DNA of 64,000 bases from Conyzicola nivalis_A (GCF_040548875.1 NZ_JBEPSJ010000001.1:1240001-1304000), one strand, 5' to 3'; positions 16,474 to 24,953 are shown, counted from the stretch's first letter. Program-made: numbers and translations. Notes: a model not told the origin generated them from the letters alone.

Positions 16474-16881
16474 CTACTCGGCGATCTCGGCGACGGGCTC
16501 GCCGTCGACAGCGGCGGCCGCTCCGACGACGTCGAGAGCGACGGTCGGGCAGTCCTTCCAGAGGCGCTCGAGCGAGTAGTACTGGCGGTCTTCCTCGTGG
16601 AAGACGTGAACGACGAGGTCGCCGAAGTCGAGGAGGATCCAGCGACCCTCTGCGCGGCCCTCGCGGCGCAGCGTCTTCACGCCGGCCTCGATCATCTTGT
16701 CCTCGATCTCCCCGGCGATCGCGACGACGTTGCGCTCGTTGCGCCCCGTCGCGATGAGGAAGATATCGGTGAGGGGAAGCGGGCCGGAGACGTCCAGGGC
16801 GACGATGTCCTCCGCCTGCTTGGAGTCGGCGGCGAGTGCCGCGATGTTGACGAGTTCGCGGGCGCGATCAGATGCAGTCAC
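16474..16881 (-). CDS. rsfS: Ribosome silencing factor RsfS (Iojap)
   Basis: 135 residues from GTG at 16881, with AAAGGA 6 nt upstream. The family core is complete: KQAEDIVALDVSGPLPLTDIF, ATGRNERNVVAIAGEIED, GRWILLDFGDLVVHVFHEEDRQYYSLERLW. RsfS binds ribosomal protein L14 and blocks joining of the subunits when nutrients are scarce. It has a short acidic C-terminal extension. It is the third gene after nadD in the usual actinobacterial nadD-(membrane protein)-rsfS order, 38 nt after the preceding stop. Confidence 0.95.
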   Translation of the reverse strand: MTASDRARELVNIAALAADSKQAEDIVALDVSGPLPLTDIFLIATGRNERNVVAIAGEIEDKMIEAGVKTLRREGRAEGRWILLDFGDLVVHVFHEEDRQYYSLERLWKDCPTVALDVVGAAAAVDGEPVAEIAE

Positions 16882-16919
16882 TGGGTCCTTTGGAGTGGGC
16901 GTGAAGGGGTGTTCACGAG

Positions 16920-18896
16920 TTAGAAGATGTTGAAGACGAATCCGGCGATGAGCAGGCCCGCTACGGCGACCGCCATGACGGATGCGGTCACCAGGAGCAC
17001 GTTGAGCATGCGGTTGCTCTGCTTGCGGCCTGATTCGATGCCACCACGCGTGGCGGTGTGGCTGCTGACCGCGGTGATGGCACGCACGGGAGCAGAGTCT
17101 GTGTTGGCGATCTCGTTGTCGAACGCGTCGAAGAGGTGGTCGACCTCTGGGTCGTCGTAGTGACGCGAGTCGCGGCCGGTTGCCGCAACGCTGCCGGGCA
17201 GGTTGATGGTTCCGGTGACCATGATCTCGCCGGTGGCGTTGAGCACCGAGGAGAAGTCGTCGCGCTGAGGGATCATCGGCAGCACGAGGGCGTTGGTGGC
17301 GGCCGAGACGTTTCCGCCGCCGACGTCGCGGCTGAGGGTGTTCTCCATCTGGTGCTCGTCGTCGAGTTCTGCCTGTCGCGACCAGTGGCCGACGGGCGGA
17401 GTGTACGAGCCGGTGTCGGTGGTCACGACGGGAGCGACCGCGGCGTTCGGGTCGATGAGGAACGAGAACGGGGATCGGGGCTGTTCTGCGGGAGGCTGAG
17501 CGTCGCCGGCGGCCTGCGGCGCGGGCTCGGACTGGGCGGCGGGCTCCTCGACAGGCGCGTCGGCGACCGGGGTCGGCGCTGCGACGGGCGTGGGCGCGAC
17601 GAAGAAGGGCGTGGCCGGCGACGCGGGCGTGGTGTCGTTAGCGCCGCGCGTGAGCGCCTCGAACTCGGCCATCGCGTCGGAGAGCGCGGAGTGCGGTGCC
17701 GTGGCCGGCTCCACCAGCGGCGGGATGGAGTCGGGCTGCTGGTTCTCGGGCTGCTCGTTTTCGGGCTGCTGGTTCTCGGGCTGCTCGACCTCGGGCTCGT
17801 GGAAGAGTACGTCGAGGGGGGACTGCTCAGGTGCGGTCTCGGGGGTCGCGGTCTCGGGGGTCGCCGGCTCGGCCATCGCCTGGTCGGCCGCCTCGGGCTG
17901 TCCCTCCTGCTCGGACGCGGGGGTCTCCCCCGCCGCCGCGGCTGCCTCGGCCTCGGCGGCCTCTGCGGCGGCGCGCATCGCACGCCATTCGCGACGGCTC
18001 AGGGTGCGCTCCTCGGGAGGAACGACGACCGGCGCCACGGGGGCGACGGGCTCGGCGACGGCGATCGGCTCGCCGACGGGGATCTCGTCAGAAACGGGGG
18101 CGGATGCCTCGGGCGAGGCGACGTCGGACGCCACAGGCTCATCACTCGACTGATCGTTCGAGGCGTTCTCGTCGGTCGGCGCGGGCGCGGCTGCCGGCTC
18201 GGTCGCGGCTGCCGGTTCGGGCACATCGCCGGTCGCGTTGGCGTCGGCGGCCTCCTCGTCGGGCAGCACGAGGTCGGCGAAGAGCGAGTCGAACGAGGGT
18301 TCGGCGGCCGGCGCCTCGGGCGCGGCCTCCGCGTACGGGGAGACGTAGCCGAAGGCGGGTCCGCCCTGAGTCTGGTACTCGAGCGGAGCGGACTCTTCGT
18401 CGGTCTGAGCCCAGTCGCGCGCACTCTGCGACTCGGCGCGCGACGTCGACAGCTCGGGGCTGAAGTCGCGCAGACGGAAGCCGGGGTGCCCGGCGTCGTC
18501 GCTCGTCGCCTCGACCTGCTCGGCGAACGGGAAGCTCTTGGGGATGGCGGAGTCGGAGACGGCGGGCGTCTCGCTCTCGTGCGCCTCGGGGGTCGGCTCT
18601 GCGCTGTCTGCGTCTGCGGTGTCTGCTTCGGTAGCTGAGGGCTCGACGGGAGCGGACTCGGCGGCGACCGGCTCGACAGCGGTGGGCTGGGCCTGCTCTG
18701 CTGCGGCGGATGTTCCGTCGGCGGCGGGCACCTCGACGAGTCCGTCAGGTGCGGCGGCGCGGGCGCGGCGGCCGGAGGGTGCAGAGCGCTGAGCCTCGGC
18801 GGAGTCGTCGATCTCCTCGGCGCGGGAACGCTCGTCGCGCTGCTCCTGCCGGCGTGCTCGCCGCGACTGTGGCGGCTGATCCTGGAAGGTCGTCAT
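16920..18896 (-). CDS. Large disordered Pro/Ala/Glu-rich single-pass membrane protein
   Basis: 658 residues. It starts with a basic segment (QSRRARRQEQRDERSRAEE), continues for about 550 residues of Ala/Pro/Glu/Ser-rich low-complexity sequence, and ends with one transmembrane helix (LNVLLVTASVMAVAVAGLLI). A second basic patch (RTLSRREWRAMRAAAEAAEA) lies mid-protein. The C-terminal ~110 residues before the helix are less repetitive and look more conserved. ATG at 18896 shares one base with the nadD TAA. The topology implies a long cytoplasmic disordered tail anchored at the C-terminus. Function unknown; the position between nadD and rsfS is recurrent in related genera. Confidence 0.72.
   Translation of the reverse strand: MTTFQDQPPQSRRARRQEQRDERSRAEEIDDSAEAQRSAPSGRRARAAAPDGLVEVPAADGTSAAAEQAQPTAVEPVAAESAPVEPSATEADTADADSAEPTPEAHESETPAVSDSAIPKSFPFAEQVEATSDDAGHPGFRLRDFSPELSTSRAESQSARDWAQTDEESAPLEYQTQGGPAFGYVSPYAEAAPEAPAAEPSFDSLFADLVLPDEEAADANATGDVPEPAAATEPAAAPAPTDENASNDQSSDEPVASDVASPEASAPVSDEIPVGEPIAVAEPVAPVAPVVVPPEERTLSRREWRAMRAAAEAAEAEAAAAAGETPASEQEGQPEAADQAMAEPATPETATPETAPEQSPLDVLFHEPEVEQPENQQPENEQPENQQPDSIPPLVEPATAPHSALSDAMAEFEALTRGANDTTPASPATPFFVAPTPVAAPTPVADAPVEEPAAQSEPAPQAAGDAQPPAEQPRSPFSFLIDPNAAVAPVVTTDTGSYTPPVGHWSRQAELDDEHQMENTLSRDVGGGNVSAATNALVLPMIPQRDDFSSVLNATGEIMVTGTINLPGSVAATGRDSRHYDDPEVDHLFDAFDNEIANTDSAPVRAITAVSSHTATRGGIESGRKQSNRMLNVLLVTASVMAVAVAGLLIAGFVFNIF
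17737..17796. repeat. Short in-frame repeat encoding PENQQ/PENEQ units
   Basis: Three to four ~15-bp copies encode alternating PENQQ and PENEQ within the disordered region of the 658-aa protein. The copies differ by only a few bases, which suggests slippage and a possible length polymorphism between strains. Confidence 0.6.
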
Positions 18897-19501
18897 TAAA
18901 TACTCCGATACAAGTGGTGTTTGGAGATGTATTGAACTACACCATCGGGAACCAAATACCAGACCGGGAATCCCCGGCTCACCCGGTTTCTGCAATCAGT
19001 AGATGAGATCGCTAGAGCCGGCACTTCCAGCAAGCTTACGCCCTGCTCCGGCAATCCGGAAATGGTCAGCGGATGTCCCGGCCGGGTCACAGCTACGAAG
19101 TGTGCGAGCGGCCAGACCTGTTCGACGTCTTTCCAGTCGAGGATCTGGGCGATGGCGTCGGCGCCGCTGATGAAGAAGATGTCGGCGTTGGGCCTCGCGG
19201 CGTGGATGTCGCGCAGGGTGTCGATCGTGTACGTGGGACCGGTGCGGTCTATGTCGACGCGGCTCACGGTGAACCGCGGGTTGGCCGCGGTGGCGATCAC
19301 CGTCATGAGGTAGCGGTGCTCGCCCTCGGTGACGACGCTGTCGGACTTCATCCACGGCATGCCGGTGGGCACGAAGATCACCTCGTCGAGGTCGAACTTC
19401 TGCTGCACCTCGCTCGCGGCGACGAGGTGGCCGTTGTGGATGGGGTCGAACGTGCCGCCCATGACGCCGACTCGAGCTCGGCGCCCGGCAACCTCGGCCA
19501 T
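18896..19501 (-). CDS. nadD: Nicotinate-nucleotide adenylyltransferase
   Basis: 201 residues. The nucleotidyltransferase signature GVMGGTFDPIHNGHLVAA (with the HxGH motif) and the C-terminal ISSTDCRNRVSRG motif are present. NadD makes deamido-NAD from nicotinate mononucleotide and ATP in NAD biosynthesis. Its stop overlaps the start of the downstream 658-aa protein gene by one base (TAATG). A gene for a small membrane protein ends 10 nt upstream. Confidence 0.96.
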   Translation of the reverse strand: MAEVAGRRARVGVMGGTFDPIHNGHLVAASEVQQKFDLDEVIFVPTGMPWMKSDSVVTEGEHRYLMTVIATAANPRFTVSRVDIDRTGPTYTIDTLRDIHAARPNADIFFISGADAIAQILDWKDVEQVWPLAHFVAVTRPGHPLTISGLPEQGVSLLEVPALAISSTDCRNRVSRGFPVWYLVPDGVVQYISKHHLYRSI

Positions 19502-19510
19502 GCGGGTGTC

Positions 19511-19711
19511 CTAGTGGCCCGGCGTGTGGTGGTCGTCGTGGCCCTGGCTGACCTTGTCGCTGTGACGGTTTGCGACGTCGCGGTACGTGAACACCACGAA
19601 GCCGAGAGCCGCGAATACGGCGAGTGCGATCCCCGCGTATGCGAACGGGCTCATGGGCAGTGCGTGCGACTCTTCCGCAGCGACGGTCATCAGGCTGGTG
19701 ATCAGCGACAT
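19511..19711 (-). CDS. Small His-rich single-pass membrane protein
   Basis: 66 residues from ATG at 19711. One transmembrane helix (YAGIALAVFAALGFVVFTY) is followed by a basic stretch and the His/Asp-rich tail GHDDHHTPGH, which could bind metal or be a charged cap. It lies between proA and nadD, 10 nt before nadD, so it is probably co-transcribed. I do not recognise the family; function unknown. Confidence 0.65.
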   Translation of the reverse strand: MSLITSLMTVAAEESHALPMSPFAYAGIALAVFAALGFVVFTYRDVANRHSDKVSQGHDDHHTPGH

Positions 19712-19742
19712 GTGTGGTTCTCCATTCGGGCCGATGTAAAGC

Positions 19743-21011
19743 TTAGCCGCGCACCTGGCCGGAGCCGCGCACAACCCACTTGGTGCTCGTCAATTCGCCG
19801 AGACCCATCGGCCCACGCGCGTGCAGCTTCTGAGTCGAGATGCCGACCTCGGCGCCGAAGCCGAACTCCCCGCCGTCCGTGAACCGGGTCGACGCGTTCA
19901 CCATGACGACCGCGGAGTCGACCTCGGCGAGAAAACGCTCGGCGTGGGCGACGTCGTTCGTGATGATCGACTCGGTGTGGTGGGTGGAGTAGCGGCGGAT
20001 GTGGTCCATGGCCGCGTCGAGGTCGTCGACGACGCGCACGGCGACGTCGAGCGACATGTACTCGGTCGCCCAATCCTGCTCGGTGGCGGGGACGACGTCG
20101 GCGAAGATGGCGCTGGCACGCTCGTCGGCGTGGATGGTCACTCCCGACTCCCGCAGGCGCGAGAGCACGGGCGGCAACAGACGGGGGGCGGATGACTCGT
20201 GGACGAGCAGCGTCTCGAGAGCGTTGCACACGCTCGGCCGCTGCACCTTCGCGTTGTGCACGATCTCTACGGCCATGGTCTCGTCGGCCGACTCGTCGAG
20301 GTAGACGTGCACGACCCCCGCTCCGGTCTCGATCACGGGAACCGTCGACTCGGCCACCACCGCGTTGATCAGGTCGGCGCTGCCGCGGGGAATGAGCACG
20401 TCGACGAGCCCGCGCGCCCGCATCAGCTGCTTGGCGCCGTCACGGCCGTACTCGTCGATCGTCTGAACCGCCTCGACCGGGAGCCCCACGCTCGACAGCG
20501 CGGTCTGGATGACCTCGACGAGCACACGGTTGGTGTTCTCGGCGGCCGAGCCACCGCGCAGGACGACCGCGTTGCCGCTCTTCAGCGCGAGTGCCGCGAT
20601 GTCGATGGTGACGTTGGGTCGCGCCTCGTAGATCGCGCCGATGACTCCGAACGGCACACGCACCTGCGTGAGGCCGACCCCGTTCGGGAGGCTGCTCCCC
20701 CGCACCACCTGGCCCACCGGATCGGTGAGCGCGACGATCTCGCCCACAGCCTCGGCGAGGCCGACGAGGCGTGCCGGGGTGAGGCGCAGGCGGTCCTGCA
20801 GCCCGACGGAGAGTCCGTTCTCCCGCCCGTTCGCGAGGTCGAGGTCGTTGGCCTCGATGATGCGGTCGGACTCGGCTACGACAGCGTCGGCGATTGCGCG
20901 CAGTCCTGAGTTCTTGAGATCGGTCTTCGTGGTGGCCAGCCGTACCGACGCACGACGCGCGGCCTCGAGCTTCTCGACGAACGACGTGGCGGCGACGGCT
21001 GTATCGGTCAT
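19743..21011 (-). CDS. proA: Gamma-glutamyl phosphate reductase
   Basis: 422 residues. The ALDH-like fold shows VPFGVIGAIYEARPNVT, GGSAAENTN and the catalytic cysteine in QRPSVCNALETLLVH. ProA reduces gamma-glutamyl phosphate with NADPH to glutamate semialdehyde in proline biosynthesis. It would normally sit directly behind proB, but here a plus-strand hydrolase gene lies between them, so proA must use its own promoter in the 116-bp gap at 21012-21127. Confidence 0.96.
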   Translation of the reverse strand: MTDTAVAATSFVEKLEAARRASVRLATTKTDLKNSGLRAIADAVVAESDRIIEANDLDLANGRENGLSVGLQDRLRLTPARLVGLAEAVGEIVALTDPVGQVVRGSSLPNGVGLTQVRVPFGVIGAIYEARPNVTIDIAALALKSGNAVVLRGGSAAENTNRVLVEVIQTALSSVGLPVEAVQTIDEYGRDGAKQLMRARGLVDVLIPRGSADLINAVVAESTVPVIETGAGVVHVYLDESADETMAVEIVHNAKVQRPSVCNALETLLVHESSAPRLLPPVLSRLRESGVTIHADERASAIFADVVPATEQDWATEYMSLDVAVRVVDDLDAAMDHIRRYSTHHTESIITNDVAHAERFLAEVDSAVVMVNASTRFTDGGEFGFGAEVGISTQKLHARGPMGLGELTSTKWVVRGSGQVRG

Positions 21012-21091
21012 CCGCCCAGTCTAGAACCGGCGGGCGCCATCCACTCCGAGAGAAGTCGGAGAGGATTGTGCGGCGCACCGGCCCCTGCCAT

Positions 21092-21105
21092 CGTGGGTAC
21101 CCACG
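21092..21105. promoter_or_regulatory. 14-bp perfect palindrome between proA and the hydrolase
   Basis: CGTGGGTACCCACG is a perfect palindrome in the divergent gap between the proA start (21011) and the hydrolase start (21128). Its position, 23 bp upstream of the hydrolase GTG, fits an operator. A recognised regulator is not adjacent. Confidence 0.4.
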
Positions 21106-21127
21106 CAGGTGCTGAGAGGGGTTCGCC

Positions 21128-21949
21128 GTGACCGAGTTCGTGACATCCGCCGACGGCACGGTGATCGCCTTCGACCGCACGGGTGAGGGTCCGCCGATCA
21201 TCTTGGTGGGTGGCGCCACCCAGTTCCGGGCGTTCGATGCGACGACGATAGAGCTCGCCCATCAGCTGGCAGCCCGGGGCTTCACCGCGGTCAACTACGA
21301 CCGGCGCGGACGGGGCGAGAGCACCGACACTCCCCCGTTCGCGATCGAACGCGAGATCGAGGACATCGACGCGCTCGTCACGGAGGTGGGCGGCAGCGCG
21401 GCCCTCTACGGCAGCTCGTCGGGCGCGGCGCTGTGCCTGTGGGCGGCAGCGACCGGCGTCGCCGTGACGAAGCTCGTGCTCTGGGAGCCGCCGCTGTCGT
21501 TACCGGGCGAGGGAGACGACGGCGCCTGGCTCGCGGGCCTCGCCCAGCGCGTCGCGGCGGGCGACCACGAATCCGCGGCGGAGTTCTTTATGCGCGACAT
21601 GCCGCCGGAGTGGCTGGAGACCGCGCGCCACAGCGACGCGTGGCAGACGATGCTCGAGATCGCCCCGACGCTCGTCTACGACGCTGCCGTGCTCGAGCGC
21701 GCGCAGCACGGCCCGTGGAACGAATTGTGGGCCACCGTCACCATGCCGACCCTCGTGATCGTGGGCGAGCAGACCCTGCCCGACTTCCCGCCGGTGGCAG
21801 AGGCTCTCGTGGCGGCCCTGCCGAACGCCGCCCAACGCCGCATCGACGCCGCGAACCACGACTGGGAGCCCGGGGTGATGGCCGATGCGATCGCCGCGTT
21901 CCTCCGCGGCGGGTTCCCCCGGCCGGACGGCCCGAAGCGGGTGGGCTAG
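21128..21949 (+). CDS. Alpha/beta-fold hydrolase
   Basis: 273 residues from GTG at 21128. The nucleophile elbow is YGSSSGAAL (GxSxG type), an acidic residue follows in VIVGEQTLPDFP, and the catalytic His is in AANHDWEPGV. NYDRRGRGES is the usual strand-4 loop. Substrate unknown (esterase or lactonase-like). It is placed on the plus strand between proA and proB, and its TAG overlaps the proB stop through a shared CTAG, leaving no room for a terminator. This looks like an insertion into an ancestral proBA operon. Confidence 0.87.
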   Translation: MTEFVTSADGTVIAFDRTGEGPPIILVGGATQFRAFDATTIELAHQLAARGFTAVNYDRRGRGESTDTPPFAIEREIEDIDALVTEVGGSAALYGSSSGAALCLWAAATGVAVTKLVLWEPPLSLPGEGDDGAWLAGLAQRVAAGDHESAAEFFMRDMPPEWLETARHSDAWQTMLEIAPTLVYDAAVLERAQHGPWNELWATVTMPTLVIVGEQTLPDFPPVAEALVAALPNAAQRRIDAANHDWEPGVMADAIAAFLRGGFPRPDGPKRVG

Positions 21950-22737
21950 AGCGCGGCCGCCTCGAACCACGTGCCGATGTCCGCGCCGCTGAGGGCGGCT
22001 GCGACGTCGGTCGTCGATGCGAGCAGCACGGGAGTTCCGGATGCCGCGGCCAGCTTCGCTGCGGCGACCTTGGTTCCGGCTCCCCCCGTGCCCACGCCGG
22101 CAGCACCGACGTCGCCGAACTCCACCGAGGAGAGGTCGTCGTCGAAGGCGACCTCGGTGATCTTGACGGCGGCGGGGTCGAGGGGCGGCTTCGTGTACAG
22201 CGCGTCGATGTCGGAGAGCAGCACGAGCAGGTCGGCGCGAACCAGCTGGCAGACGAGGGCCGCGAGGTGGTCGTTGTCGCCGAAGCGGATCTCGTGCGTG
22301 GCCACCGTGTCGTTCTCGTTCACGATGGGCAGGATGCGCAGGTCGAGCAGGCGCTCCATAGCGCGCTGCGCGTTGCCACGGTGCGTGGGGTTGTCGAGGT
22401 CGCCCGCGGTGAGCAGCACCTGACCGGCGACGATGTCGAACCGGTCGAGGCTGTGCTGGTAGCGGTAGATCAGCAGGTTCTGACCGACGGCGGCGGCGGC
22501 CTGCTGAGTGGCGAGGTCGGTCGGCCGTGCGTCGAGGTCGAGGAACGGGATGCCGGTGGCGATCGCACCGGACGACACCAGGATCACTTCGCTGCCGCGG
22601 CCGTGCGCCGCCGCGAGGGCGTCGACGAGCGGCGCGATCTGACCGACGTTCTCGCCGCTGATCGACGAGGAGCCGACCTTCACCACGATCCGCTTGGCCG
22701 TGGTCACCTGCGAGCGACTCTGGATGCGGTTAGTCAC
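21946..22737 (-). CDS. proB: Glutamate 5-kinase, catalytic domain only (no PUA domain)
   Basis: 263 residues from GTG at 22737; GTG at 22707 (VTTAKRIVVKVGSS) is an equally likely start, since neither has a clear ribosome site. The amino-acid-kinase motifs KRIVVKVGSSSI, EVILVSSGAIATGIP, NENDTVATHEIRFGDND and GTGGAGTKVAAA are present. ProB makes gamma-glutamyl phosphate, the first step in proline synthesis, and is feedback-inhibited by proline. The C-terminal PUA domain of the E. coli enzyme is missing. The preferred start overlaps the obgE stop by 8 nt. Confidence 0.93.
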   Translation of the reverse strand: MTNRIQSRSQVTTAKRIVVKVGSSSISGENVGQIAPLVDALAAAHGRGSEVILVSSGAIATGIPFLDLDARPTDLATQQAAAAVGQNLLIYRYQHSLDRFDIVAGQVLLTAGDLDNPTHRGNAQRAMERLLDLRILPIVNENDTVATHEIRFGDNDHLAALVCQLVRADLLVLLSDIDALYTKPPLDPAAVKITEVAFDDDLSSVEFGDVGAAGVGTGGAGTKVAAAKLAAASGTPVLLASTTDVAAALSGADIGTWFEAAAL

Positions 22738-24301
22738 GCGCGTCCGTGGAGTCGCGGTCCGCGGCGTCACGGTCCGCGGAGTCGTGGTCGACGGCGAAGC
22801 CCTCGTCGTCGTTCCAGACGCCGCCGGCGCGCTCGCGGTCGAGCTCGGCTCGCGCGGCTGTCTTGGCGTCCATGCGCTCGAGGTAGTTGGCGCGGCGCGT
22901 CTTGCTCGTGAGTCGGCGGCCCTCCTCGAGTCGGGGGTCGGTGCCGCGGGGGCTGGCGACGAGCTCCGCAGCGGAGGCCACGGTGGGCTCCCAGTCGAAG
23001 ACGACTCCGCCCTCTGGGCCGATCATGACGGTCGAGCCGGGAACGGCGCCCGACTTGAACAGCTCGGTCTCGACGCCCAGCTTGGCCAGACGGTCGGCCA
23101 GGAAGCCGACGGCCTCGTCGTTCGTGAAGTCGGTCTGCTGCACCCAGCGCTCGGGCTTGGCGCCGATGACACGGTAGACGTTGCCGAACGAGCCACCCTC
23201 GACCTTGATGACGAAGTCGACCTCGTTGACGGCGCGGGGGCGGATGACGATGCGCGGCTTCGCGATCTCCTTCGCCTTCTCGACGCGGTCGGCCTCGACG
23301 AGCTCGGCGAGGGCGAACGAGAGTTCGCGCAGGCCGGCGCGCGACACGGCCGAGACCTCGAACACGCGGTAGCCGCGGGCCTCGAGGTCGGGGCGCACGA
23401 GGTCGGCGAGCTCCTTGCCCTCTGGCACGTCGGTCTTGTTGAGGGCGATGAACTGCGGGCGGTCGAGCAACGGCACCTGGCCCTCGGGCACGGGGTACGC
23501 GGCGAGCTCGCCGAGGATGATGTCGAGGTCGCTCAGCGGGTCGCGGCCCGGGTCGAGTGTTCCGCAGTCGAGCACGTGCAGCAGCGCGGAGCAGCGCTCG
23601 ACGTGGCGCAGGAACTCCAGGCCGAGGCCCTTGCCCTCGCTCGCGCCCTCGATGAGGCCTGGCACGTCGGCGACGGTGTAGCGGGTCTCCCCCGACTCGA
23701 CGACGCCGAGGTTGGGGTGCAGGGTGGTGAAGGGGTAGTCGGCGATCTTGGGCTTCGCGGCCGACATGGCGGCGACCAGGCTCGACTTGCCGGCCGAGGG
23801 GTAACCGACGAACGCGACATCCGCCACGACCTTCAGCTCGAGACGCACGTCGCCTTCGAAACCGAGGGTTCCGAGGAGCGCGAATCCGGGGGCCTTGCGC
23901 TTCGTTGAGGCGAGGGCGGCGTTGCCGAGCCCGCCCATGCCGCCGGCTGCGGCGACGTACCGCATGCCGTGCTCGTTCATGTCGAGGATCTCGTTGCCCT
24001 CGGCGTCTTTGACGACCGTGCCGACGGGGACGAGGAGGATCATCTCGGCGCCCGAGGTGCCCGCCTTGTGGTCGCCCTGTCCGGGCTGGCCGTGCTCCGA
24101 CCTACGGTGAGGCGAGCGGTGGTAGTTGAGCAGCGTCGTCGTCTGAACGTCGCTGACGAGAACGATGTCGCCGCCGTTGCCGCCGTTGCCGCCGTCGGGG
24201 CCGGCGAGCGGCTTGAACTTCTCGCGCTTAACCGACACACAGCCGTTGCCGCCGTGCCCTGCCCGGAGGTGCAGGGTTACCTGGTCGACGAACGATGCCA
24301 T
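22730..24301 (-). CDS. obgE: Obg-family GTPase
   Basis: 523 residues with the full three-domain layout. The Gly-rich Obg domain is at 1-~160 (HGGNGCVSVKREKF, GPDGGNGGNGGDI). The G domain holds GYPSAGKSSLV, DVPGLIEGASEGKGLG and NKTDVP. An OCT domain and a charged tail follow from about 360. ObgE acts in 50S assembly and links GTP/ppGpp levels to growth. It follows rplU-rpmA as usual, separated from rpmA by 74 nt holding a strong hairpin. An AGAGG site is just before its ATG. Confidence 0.96.
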   Translation of the reverse strand: MASFVDQVTLHLRAGHGGNGCVSVKREKFKPLAGPDGGNGGNGGDIVLVSDVQTTTLLNYHRSPHRRSEHGQPGQGDHKAGTSGAEMILLVPVGTVVKDAEGNEILDMNEHGMRYVAAAGGMGGLGNAALASTKRKAPGFALLGTLGFEGDVRLELKVVADVAFVGYPSAGKSSLVAAMSAAKPKIADYPFTTLHPNLGVVESGETRYTVADVPGLIEGASEGKGLGLEFLRHVERCSALLHVLDCGTLDPGRDPLSDLDIILGELAAYPVPEGQVPLLDRPQFIALNKTDVPEGKELADLVRPDLEARGYRVFEVSAVSRAGLRELSFALAELVEADRVEKAKEIAKPRIVIRPRAVNEVDFVIKVEGGSFGNVYRVIGAKPERWVQQTDFTNDEAVGFLADRLAKLGVETELFKSGAVPGSTVMIGPEGGVVFDWEPTVASAAELVASPRGTDPRLEEGRRLTSKTRRANYLERMDAKTAARAELDRERAGGVWNDDEGFAVDHDSADRDAADRDSTDARD

Positions 24302-24324
24302 GATGATTTTCCTCTATAAACCAC

Positions 24325-24354
24325 GTTAGGGGCGAGCCGAAGCTCGCCCCTAAC
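24325..24354 (-). terminator. Intercistronic hairpin with UUCG loop between rpmA and obgE
   Basis: Two perfectly complementary 13-bp arms (GTTAGGGGCGAGC and its partner) close a TTCG tetraloop when read on the minus strand. It is 21 nt after rpmA. No direct U-run follows (next bases GTGGTTTATAG), so it is better seen as a partial attenuator or RNA-processing/stability hairpin that lowers ObgE relative to L21/L27. Confidence 0.65.
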
Positions 24355-24375
24355 GCTAAGTGATTGTGCGGCTGA

Positions 24376-24630
24376 CTACGCAGCCACCACGATGTTGACG
24401 ACCTTGCGGCCGCCCTTCTTGCCGAACTCGACCGCACCGGCGGCGAGGGCGAAGAGCGTGTCGTCGCCGCCACGTCCGACGTTCACGCCGGGGTGGAAGT
24501 GGGTGCCGCGCTGGCGAAGGATGATCTCGCCCGACTTGACTACCTGGCCGCCGAAGCGCTTGACGCCGAGGTACTGCGCGTTGGAGTCGCGACCGTTACG
24601 TGAGGAGCTTGCGCCCTTTTTGTGTGCCAT
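24376..24630 (-). CDS. rpmA: 50S ribosomal protein L27
   Basis: 84 residues. MAHKKGASSSRNGRDSNAQY and RFGGQVVKSGEIILRQRGT are the invariant L27 N-terminal region, which reaches the peptidyl-transferase centre. There is no N-terminal cleavable extension of the Firmicutes type. It follows rplU by 14 nt. Confidence 0.98.
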   Translation of the reverse strand: MAHKKGASSSRNGRDSNAQYLGVKRFGGQVVKSGEIILRQRGTHFHPGVNVGRGGDDTLFALAAGAVEFGKKGGRKVVNIVVAA

Positions 24631-24644
24631 GAGTTGTCAGCCCC

Positions 24645-24953
24645 TTAGTTGATGGAAGTGATCTTGATACGGGTCTGCTCCTGGCGGTGGCCCTGGCGCT
24701 TCTTGTATCCGGTCTTGTTCTTGAACTTCTGGATGACGATCTTCGGTCCGCGGAGGTCGTTGAGGACCTCAGCGACAACCTTGACCTTCGCAAGCGCCTG
24801 AGCGTCGTGCGTGATCTTGTCGCCATCAACGAGCAGCACGGGGGCGAGCTCGACATTGCCGTCTTTGTCGGCCTGGATGCGGTCGAGGACGACAATCGTG
24901 CCGACCTCTACCTTTTCCTGCCGACCACCGGCGCGCACAACTGCGTAAACCAC
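24645..24953 (-). CDS. rplU: 50S ribosomal protein L21
   Basis: 102 residues. MVYAVVRAGGRQEKVEVGT and KFKNKTGYKKRQGHRQEQT are typical L21 sequences, including the C-terminal 23S rRNA-binding signature. First gene of rplU-rpmA-obgE-proB. Two adjacent hairpins lie about 90-130 nt upstream and may form a regulatory leader. Confidence 0.98.
   Translation of the reverse strand: MVYAVVRAGGRQEKVEVGTIVVLDRIQADKDGNVELAPVLLVDGDKITHDAQALAKVKVVAEVLNDLRGPKIVIQKFKNKTGYKKRQGHRQEQTRIKITSIN

Noticed and set aside
17058..18638. Long plus-strand Gly/Arg-rich frame antisense to the 658-aa protein
   Set aside because: Composition is that of a GC-rich antisense shadow; no start signals.
21106..21120. GCTGAGAGGG like the TPP-riboswitch core before the hydrolase
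   Set aside because: The second conserved half of the TPP aptamer is missing and coding starts within 10 bases.
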